A DNA stretch of 10,298 nucleotides, taken from NCBI GenBank assembly GCA_027306845.1, contig DAHUYY010000054.1:1-10298 (forward strand). The letters are read 5' to 3'. Positions 6,502 to 10,298 of this stretch are shown here, one piece after another (positions within the stretch are counted from its first letter, which is position 1; each line of letters opens with the position of its first letter). The notes beneath the pieces were generated by a model. The model saw nothing but the letters and a program-made list of their open reading frames with translations, was not told the DNA's origin and ran no database searches. Origin of the DNA: Vulcanimicrobiota bacterium. Lineage in GTDB: Bacteria; Vulcanimicrobiota; Vulcanimicrobiia; Vulcanimicrobiales; Vulcanimicrobiaceae. A program made the translations under genes and the position numbers.

Positions 6502-7098
6502 ATGGCCGAAGCGCAGGACCAACTTCCAATCTCCGACGAGCTCTTTACCCTCATGCGCGGTGCGGCCGCTCACGCGAAGCGCATGGGCGAGCGTTTCGTG
6601 AGTTCGTACGCGCTATTGCTTGCGCTGATGGATGACCCGGTGGTCGGAGCAGCGCTCGCAGCCGTCATCGATCGGGAGAAACTCGACGGGCTCTTCGAAG
6701 TGCGCAAGGCCGAGCGCGAGCGCGCGCTCGCTGCTGCGGCCGAAGCGAACCAGGCGCATTTCGGCGAAGGCATGCGCGCGACGAAGCGAGAGGATGCGCT
6801 CGAAGATCCGCGCGCGGTCGCCGACCCCGTGGTAGAGCCGGCGAGTAGCCGAGGCGAACCCCCGCCGATGCAGCGTTACGATACGCTCGCTTTTACATGC
6901 GGAAATGGGGACGAGCGCATCTGGCTCAGTCACGAATCGTTCGCGATCTTCACCGAGGGCGCGCGCCGAGCGGATGGGCGCTTGATGCCGCACCATATCG
7001 GCATCGGATTTGCCGCGGAGGCAGTGCGTTCGCCGGGCGTCCTCGCGCAGTTGCGCGTCGAACCGGGAAAAGTGACCGACGCGCTCTTTAAGTTGTAG
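6502..7098 (+). CDS. Stand-alone Clp N-terminal-domain-like protein
   Basis: This is a 198-residue soluble protein with no AAA+ ATPase part. Residues about 9-65 (starting ISDELFTLMRGAAAHAKRMG, then SSYALLLALMDD) resemble the first helical repeat of the ClpA/ClpC N-domain, which binds substrates or adaptors. A charged Ala/Glu-rich linker (about 66-125) leads to a second, more diverged repeat (about 140-198) around LSHESFAIFTEGARR and PHHIGIGFAAEAV. Such solitary Clp_N proteins may act as adaptors or decoys for Clp proteases, but no function is shown here. The ATG has no visible ribosome site. The gene diverges from trmD and its end overlaps the convergent gene by 11 bases. The fold call is by eye and moderately sure. 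Confidence 0.7.
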   Translation: MAEAQDQLPISDELFTLMRGAAAHAKRMGERFVSSYALLLALMDDPVVGAALAAVIDREKLDGLFEVRKAERERALAAAAEANQAHFGEGMRATKREDALEDPRAVADPVVEPASSRGEPPPMQRYDTLAFTCGNGDERIWLSHESFAIFTEGARRADGRLMPHHIGIGFAAEAVRSPGVLAQLRVEPGKVTDALFKL

Positions 7099-7555
7099 TT
7101 CTTTCCACGGTCGTAATATCGCGAATGTAATCGAACAGCTGCGGAAGCGAGATGCACTCGAGCCCTTGCCCCTCAGGCGGCAACGTCTCGTCGGCGCCTT
7201 CTTCGCGAAGGTAGACGCGCGTCTCGAAATCACCATTCTCGCAGAGGAATGAAACGGCGAAGTTTCGGTCTGGTGATTCGTCGTAGATCCGCATCGCTTG
7301 CGGATTGATGATCTCGATCGATCGTTCGTGTTTGCGCGCGTCGAAGATGAGAATTTGCAGATGCTCGCGGTTGCTCACTTCGATCGCGCCGACCGTAAAG
7401 GTATCTTTGGCGGAGAAAAATTCGTGTCCCCGCCGGCTGCGGCTGCTGATCTCGTAGAAGACGCGGCGACGCACGAATCGGTTGAGAACCTTGCGTAAGG
7501 TCCCTAGCGAAGCGAGCGTCTCTTCGCGGTTGCCGCGCGTGTAAATTATTTTCAC
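7088..7555 (-). CDS. Hypothetical protein, about 155 residues, unrecognised
   Basis: I do not recognise this protein. It is soluble, with no signal peptide or membrane segment. It starts with KIIYTRGNREETLASLG (after the initiator), followed by a basic stretch with RFVRRR and SRSRRG, then alternating hydrophobic strands (TVGAIEVS, LQILIFD, RSIEIINP, NFAVSFLC, TRVYLREEG), suggesting a mostly beta fold, and a final helix (LPQLFDYIRDI). The start is taken as GTG at 7555; GTG at 7579 would add eight residues, and neither has a clear ribosome site. Its 3' end overlaps the Clp-N-like gene on the other strand, and it diverges from the TatA-like gene. Codon use looks like that of its neighbours, so it is likely a real gene. 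Confidence 0.7.
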   Translation of the reverse strand: MKIIYTRGNREETLASLGTLRKVLNRFVRRRVFYEISSRSRRGHEFFSAKDTFTVGAIEVSNREHLQILIFDARKHERSIEIINPQAMRIYDESPDRNFAVSFLCENGDFETRVYLREEGADETLPPEGQGLECISLPQLFDYIRDITTVERTTT

Positions 7556-7617
7556 GGTGTTGGAGTCGCTTGCTTGCACGGGTCGTGGAGGGAGGCCTGC
7601 CGAATCACCCCCGGGAG

Positions 7618-7860
7618 ATGTTTTCCGTTCCCGATATAGCCGTTATCAGCATGCTAGCCCTCTTGCTCTTCGGCCCCGATAAACTCCCCGGAATGATGCG
7701 TCAGTTCGGGAAAGTGACCCGCGATCTCCAGAACGCCTCGGCGAACTTCGTTGCCGAGATGGAGCGAGCCGCCGATGCCGCGCAAGAGAAAACCCCGCCG
7801 GCGCCGAGCCCGGCTCCGGTCGCGCTGCCGCATGAGGAGCAGCTACCGCCTAAAGATTGA
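7618..7860 (+). CDS. tatA: TatA/Hcf106-family twin-arginine translocase subunit
   Basis: TatA-type proteins form the pore of the Tat system, which exports folded proteins. This 80-residue protein has the family layout: a short polar N-terminus (MFSVPDI), one membrane helix (about residues 7-20), the hallmark LLLFGPDKLPG (17-27), an amphipathic helix (MMRQFGKVTRDLQNAS), and an acidic, Pro-rich tail. The ATG at 7618 was chosen because it puts the helix at the N-terminus as in the family. Longer in-frame starts at 7570 or 7585 would add a tail not seen in TatA. GGGAG abuts the ATG, while a GGAGGGAGG lies about 25 bases upstream. No tatC is nearby. TatA versus TatB cannot be settled by eye. Confidence 0.85.
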   Translation: MFSVPDIAVISMLALLLFGPDKLPGMMRQFGKVTRDLQNASANFVAEMERAADAAQEKTPPAPSPAPVALPHEEQLPPKD

Positions 7861-8074
7861 AGTTTTGGCGGAGATCGTTGATGCGCGCGCTGACAACCGT
7901 GCGCACTTGGTCGTGCAGGCGGTCGCGCTGTTCGTCGGGCAAGCGGCGGTAGATGACGTACCCGACCGCTGAGAGCACCCCGCCGAGTACGCCGACGAGC
8001 AGCGCTTTCCCAAGCTCGTTATCGTCGGGTTGGTTCGATGAGGGTTCGGCATGTTGGTGCAGTGAGTCGGTCAT
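7850..8074 (-). CDS. Small single-helix membrane protein, unrecognised
   Basis: This 74-residue protein has a polar, His/Gln/Asn-rich N-terminus (1-20), one glycine-rich membrane helix (about 22-41, GKALLVGVLGGVLSAVGYVI), and a positively charged amphipathic C-terminus (RRLPDEQRDRLHDQVRT onward). I do not recognise the family. The layout resembles small stress or membrane-organising proteins, but no function can be assigned. A strong AAAGGGAG ribosome site lies just upstream of the ATG, supporting expression. It follows the broken prp by 30 bases, in the place where rpmA is usually found, and its end overlaps the convergent tatA by 11 bases. Confidence 0.75.
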   Translation of the reverse strand: MTDSLHQHAEPSSNQPDDNELGKALLVGVLGGVLSAVGYVIYRRLPDEQRDRLHDQVRTVVSARINDLRQNFNL

Positions 8075-8104
8075 GAGGCTCCCTTTCTAACGGTCATCGC
8101 TTCA

Positions 8105-8446
8105 CTACTGCCGGACGGGCGCTTCGGTTTCGCGACGGACGTATACGGCGAGGGGATATTGGGCGGCGATCGCTTCGCAGGCGAGGAGCGCGGTGCTCAG
8201 GATCGCCCGGACATCCTCGCGCCCACGCTCCGGCTCGGCGACGCGCAGCTCCATATCGCCGCTGCGCTGGCGAACCGAGAGCTGCAGCCCGGAATGCGAT
8301 TCGAGGCCGAGCCGAGCGGCCTGAAGGATCGCCGAGACGGCGGCGCAGACGATATCTTCGCCGTGGGCGGCGAGCTCGGTATGCCCTTCGGCAACGAACT
8401 AGGACAGCCGTTGCCGGCTGTCCTCGTAAAACGTAACGCGGAACAC
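8105..8446 (-). pseudogene. prp: Ribosomal-processing cysteine protease Prp (YsxB family), interrupted by in-frame TAG
   Basis: Prp trims an N-terminal extension from ribosomal protein L27 in Firmicutes and related lineages. The frame from GTG at 8444-8446, with AGGAG overlapping the rplU stop at good spacing, would give 113 residues. Codon 16 (8399-8401) is TAG. Beyond it the family sequence continues in the same frame: FVAEGHTELAAHGEDIVCAAVSAIL. Counting the stop as one residue, the catalytic His and Cys fall at 22 and 34, as known for S. aureus Prp. No ATG, GTG or TTG follows the TAG before the catalytic residues, so a functional restart is unlikely. TAG is also the true stop of rplU, yraN and the kinase here, so a changed genetic code is unlikely. 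One base (TAG to TCG, Ser) would restore it. It may be a sequence error or a true nonsense mutation. Confidence 0.85.
8398..8427 (-). repeat. 13-bp palindrome with one mismatch, over prp codons 7-17
   Basis: Ten pairs (8401-8410 with 8415-8424) are perfect around a four-base loop, which reads GCAA (a GNRA tetraloop) on the minus strand. The stem then meets one mismatch (8400 with 8425) and resumes with two further pairs (8399-8426, 8398-8427). The mismatched base is the middle base of the in-frame TAG. It begins 26 bases after the rplU stop. There is no T-rich run behind it, so it is not a classic terminator; it may affect rplU mRNA stability or prp translation. Confidence 0.65.
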
Positions 8447-8453
8447 GTCGCTC

Positions 8454-8768
8454 CTACGCGAGGTTGATCTTGGTGATCTTTACTTCGGCGAAGCGCTGAC
8501 GATGGCCGATGAGCTTGCGAACGCGCTTCTTGGGCTTGTAGCGGAAGACGAGGATCTTCTTGTCTTTCGCCTGGCGAAGCACCGTGCCGACGACGCTTGC
8601 GCCGTCGAGCACCGGGGTTCCGATCTTCACGTCGGCGCCGGAACCGGCGAGCACGACGCGATCGAAGGTGACATCGGCACCCACTTCGCTCTCGATCAAA
8701 TCAGTGCGAATAATATCGCCTTCAGCAACGCGGTACTGTTTACCGCCGCTCTCGATAACTGCGTACAT
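8454..8768 (-). CDS. rplU: 50S ribosomal protein L21
   Basis: L21 binds 23S rRNA in the large subunit. The 104 residues match the family throughout: MYAVIESGGKQYRVAEGD at the start, IGTPVLDGASVVGTV in the middle, and the basic KILVFRYKPKKRVRKLIGHRQ signature, ending FAEVKITKINLA. The ATG at 8768 is fixed by the conserved N-terminus. No good ribosome site is present; GGAG lies about 14 bases away, and a promoter sits almost directly upstream, so the mRNA may have a very short leader. It is followed by prp (broken) but not by rpmA. Confidence 0.98.
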   Translation of the reverse strand: MYAVIESGGKQYRVAEGDIIRTDLIESEVGADVTFDRVVLAGSGADVKIGTPVLDGASVVGTVLRQAKDKKILVFRYKPKKRVRKLIGHRQRFAEVKITKINLA

Positions 8769-8778
8769 AACTCATGGG

Positions 8779-8807
8779 ACTTTACTCCGAAGGCAGGGCC
8801 CTGTCAA
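8779..8807 (-). promoter_or_regulatory. Sigma70-type promoter of rplU
   Basis: On the minus strand a perfect -35 TTGACA (8807-8802) is followed by a 17-base spacer and TAAAGT (8784-8779) as the -10. The rplU ATG is only ten bases after the -10, so the leader would be about three to seven bases. The spacer contains the 10-base palindrome CAGGGCCCTG (8794-8803), which could be an operator or chance. Confidence 0.6.
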
Positions 8808-8822
8808 CGACCCAGGCGGGGG

Positions 8823-8852
8823 TTGACGCCCGGGGAGGCGATGCCGTATAAC
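8823..8852 (+). promoter_or_regulatory. Sigma70-type promoter of the membrane protein/regulator/hydrolase operon
   Basis: TTGACG (8823-8828), an 18-base spacer, and TATAAC (8847-8852) give a good -35/-10 pair. Transcription would start near 8859, about 35 bases before the ATG at 8894, with GGAG at 8882-8885 as ribosome site. Its -35 lies 15 bases from the -35 of the opposite rplU promoter, so polymerases or a bound regulator could interfere at both. Confidence 0.65.
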
Positions 8853-8893
8853 GGAGTAGTCTGAATCGCAAACTACTTTATGGAGAAGATGGA

Positions 8894-9478
8894 ATGATCG
8901 AAGGTTCCGAGGCTCGCGAGCACCTGGCAATGGTCGACCGCATCGTCGAGCGCACCTCCTCGCGCCTGAACGTCGGGGCGGAGTATTTCGTCGTCTGGGG
9001 GATCGCTTCGGCGACGATGTCGCTCTCGTGGCAACTCATCAGCGACCATCGCGTCCCCTTCAACGCCATCTGGATTGCCTGGGGGGCAGCGCTTCTCGCC
9101 GTCGCCTTTTCGATCTGGCGGGGCCGGAGCGCTCGCGAGGAGCGCCTGACCTTTTTGGACCGCGAGTTCCTGACCGTGCTGAAGGTCGCGATGGGCGTGA
9201 CATTCTTTGTCTTTGCCATCGAACTGTTCGGCGCGAACCTCTTCGGCAGCATCGGCCTCGGCGCGATTTGGAGTTTCGCGGCGAGTATCGTGCTCTTTTA
9301 TATCGCCCTGCACGGCAACCGACGTGCGCGCGGCGGCGGAATCCTCATCTTGTTATCGCTCGTCGTCGCGAATATTCGCCCCGACTATGCCGGGTACGCG
9401 CTCTCGGCCGGAATGCTCGTCGGTTATGCCGGCTTCGGCGTCGTCGAAATGCTCGCGGCTTCGCGTGCCGTCGATTGA
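8894..9478 (+). CDS. Polytopic membrane protein, unrecognised, coupled to winged-helix regulator
   Basis: This 194-residue protein has a charged, helical N-terminus (1-25) and about five to six membrane helices (approximately 27-49, 56-75, 94-112, 119-139, 148-161 and 166-187). Charged loops lie at 76-92 and 140-147. No enzyme motif is seen, so the function is unknown. It is the first gene after a clear promoter and has a GGAG ribosome site. Its TGA overlaps the ATG of the winged-helix regulator (TGATG), so the two are made together. Membrane protein plus small winged-helix protein pairs recur in bacteria, and the membrane partner may sense a signal or sequester the regulator; this is inference from layout only. 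Confidence 0.85.
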   Translation: MIEGSEAREHLAMVDRIVERTSSRLNVGAEYFVVWGIASATMSLSWQLISDHRVPFNAIWIAWGAALLAVAFSIWRGRSAREERLTFLDREFLTVLKVAMGVTFFVFAIELFGANLFGSIGLGAIWSFAASIVLFYIALHGNRRARGGGILILLSLVVANIRPDYAGYALSAGMLVGYAGFGVVEMLAASRAVD

Positions 9479-9762
9479 TGGACGACCTCTTGCTCTCGAA
9501 GATTCGGCTTGCCATCGTCGCGGAGCTCCTTGCCTCGGAGTGGGCGAGCTTTAGCGAACTGCAAAAATCCGTCGCAACGACGAACGGCAATCTCAGTTCG
9601 CATCTCGCGAAACTCGTCGAAAATCGATACGTCGAGGAAGAGAAGAGTTTCGTCGACCGTCGTCCGCACTCGCGTTATCGCCTTACTTCGCTCGGCCGCG
9701 AGCGCATGATCGCCCACGTCCGTTCGTTGCAATCGCTACTCGAAAAGGATCTACAATCGTGA
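9478..9762 (+). CDS. Small winged-helix transcriptional regulator (MarR/ArsR-like)
   Basis: This 94-residue DNA-binding protein consists of almost nothing but a winged helix. Residues 6-18 (SKIRLAIVAELLA) form the first helix, 22-30 (SFSELQKSV) the second, and 33-50 (TNGNLSSHLAKLVENRYV) the recognition helix region. The wing is around 53-66 (EKSFVDRRPHSRYR), followed by LTSLGRERM and a C-terminal dimer helix. This matches the stand-alone winged-helix families related to MarR and ArsR. There are no metal-binding Cys clusters. It overlaps the membrane-protein stop and its own stop overlaps the hydrolase start (GTGA). It may autoregulate from the promoter region at 8803-8852. Confidence 0.88.
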   Translation: MDDLLLSKIRLAIVAELLASEWASFSELQKSVATTNGNLSSHLAKLVENRYVEEEKSFVDRRPHSRYRLTSLGRERMIAHVRSLQSLLEKDLQS

Positions 9763-10298
9763 AGCACATCGTTACGCTCGTCCTGGTGATAAGCATCAGC
9801 GTGCTTGCCGCATGCGTTGCCTCGGCGGCGGAGCCTTCCGCGGCCGCAGCGCTCCCTGCCGGCTGTACCAACGTCAGCGCACCGTTTATCGGTACGATTT
9901 GTGCGCCTTCGACGCCGGGACGACACCCCGCAATGCTGTTACTCGGCGGCTCTGAGGGCGGAAACTCGACGATGCCGAAAATCGCGCCGCTCTTTGCCGC
10001 GCACGGCTACGTTGCCGTCACCGTCGCGTATTTCGGGCTACCCGGTCTACCGAAGTATCTCGTCAACGTTCCGGTCGAAATCGTGGGGCGAGCATTGCGC
10101 GCCGTCGCCGCGCGCCGCGACGTGAATCCCGCGGAGATCGGCATTTTCGGCGGCTCGAAGGGAGGCGAATTTGCCCTCCTTGCGGCGTCGACCTATCCGC
10201 AGATTAAAGCGGTCGTCGCCGACGTGCCCTCCCCGGTTGCATTTATGGGGCTCGGTGCAAACGATATTCCTTCGGGCTGTTCGTGGAGTTACCGCGGG
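9759..10298 (+). CDS. Exported alpha/beta hydrolase, BAAT/acyl-CoA thioesterase-like (runs off window)
   Basis: This is a secreted or lipid-anchored alpha/beta-fold hydrolase; 180 residues are visible and the C-terminus, with the expected acid and His, lies beyond the edge. Residues 1-24 form a signal peptide. VLAAC (15-19) could be a lipobox with Cys19, or cleavage could follow the Ala-Ser-Ala at 21-23. GGSEGG (63-68) is the oxyanion-loop region, and GGSKGGEFALLAAS holds the nucleophile Ser133 in the G-x-S-K-G-x-E form typical of the bile acid-CoA:amino acid N-acyltransferase/acyl-CoA thioesterase C-terminal family. An exported enzyme is unlikely to act on CoA esters, so another ester or amide is plausible. 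Dienelactone hydrolase is the main alternative. The GTG start overlaps the regulator stop. Confidence 0.85.
   Translation, partial: MKHIVTLVLVISISVLAACVASAAEPSAAAALPAGCTNVSAPFIGTICAPSTPGRHPAMLLLGGSEGGNSTMPKIAPLFAAHGYVAVTVAYFGLPGLPKYLVNVPVEIVGRALRAVAARRDVNPAEIGIFGGSKGGEFALLAASTYPQIKAVVADVPSPVAFMGLGANDIPSGCSWSYRG

Noticed and set aside
7853..7884. Possible bidirectional terminator between tatA and the small membrane protein
   Set aside because: Only a 5-bp stem (CCGCC/GGCGG) with a long loop could be drawn, too weak to call.
8399..8401. TAG in prp as a sense (recoded) codon
   Set aside because: rplU, yraN, the kinase and others in the window end with TAG at the expected family ends, so a general reassignment is not supported.
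1..10298. CRISPR array, mobile element, tRNA or phage genes
   Set aside because: No direct repeat arrays, transposase or integrase motifs, terminal inverted repeats or tRNA-like folds were seen; the region reads as a stable housekeeping chromosome segment.

Overview
The window is a GC-rich bacterial chromosome segment dominated by translation and protein-export housekeeping genes. It suggests a free-living bacterium with GTG starts and many overlapping stop/start codons. The gene order trmD-rplS-lepB-rbgA(ylqF)-rnhB-yraN is shared by many Gram-positive and deep-branching phyla. A soil-type candidate phylum such as Eremiobacterota (WPS-2) would fit, but that is a weak guess and nothing here proves it. 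No rRNA, tRNA, CRISPR array, transposase, integrase or phage gene was seen.

Region 1 (6445 down to 1, minus strand) is one long co-directional run: trmD, rplS, three consecutive signal peptidase I genes, rbgA, rnhB, yraN, a Hanks-type Ser/Thr kinase with a helical tail, and the start of an APC-type amino-acid permease cut by the window edge. Several junctions are ATGA or GTGA overlaps, indicating translational coupling. A perfect 13-bp stem followed by a T-rich run lies just after rplS, inside the 5' end of the next ORF. It looks like an attenuator separating ribosomal-protein output from signal-peptidase output.

Region 2 (6502-7860) holds a stand-alone Clp N-domain-like protein transcribed away from trmD, an unrecognised 155-163 residue protein on the opposite strand, and a TatA/Hcf106-like export subunit.

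Region 3 (8768 down to 7850, minus strand) is rplU, then a prp (L21/L27-operon cysteine protease) reading frame broken by an in-frame TAG, then a small one-helix membrane protein. The usual third gene, rpmA, is absent. The TAG sits on the only mismatch of an otherwise perfect 13-bp palindrome.

Region 4 (8823-10298, plus strand) starts from a good sigma70-type promoter placed back-to-back with the rplU promoter. It encodes a coupled three-gene unit: a polytopic membrane protein, a small winged-helix regulator, and an exported alpha/beta hydrolase of the BAAT/acyl-CoA thioesterase type that runs off the right edge.

The most notable points are the triple lepB array with its internal attenuator-like hairpin, the broken prp with its palindrome evidence and missing rpmA, and the membrane protein/regulator/hydrolase cassette. 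I see no clear sign of a wholly new defence or mobile system.
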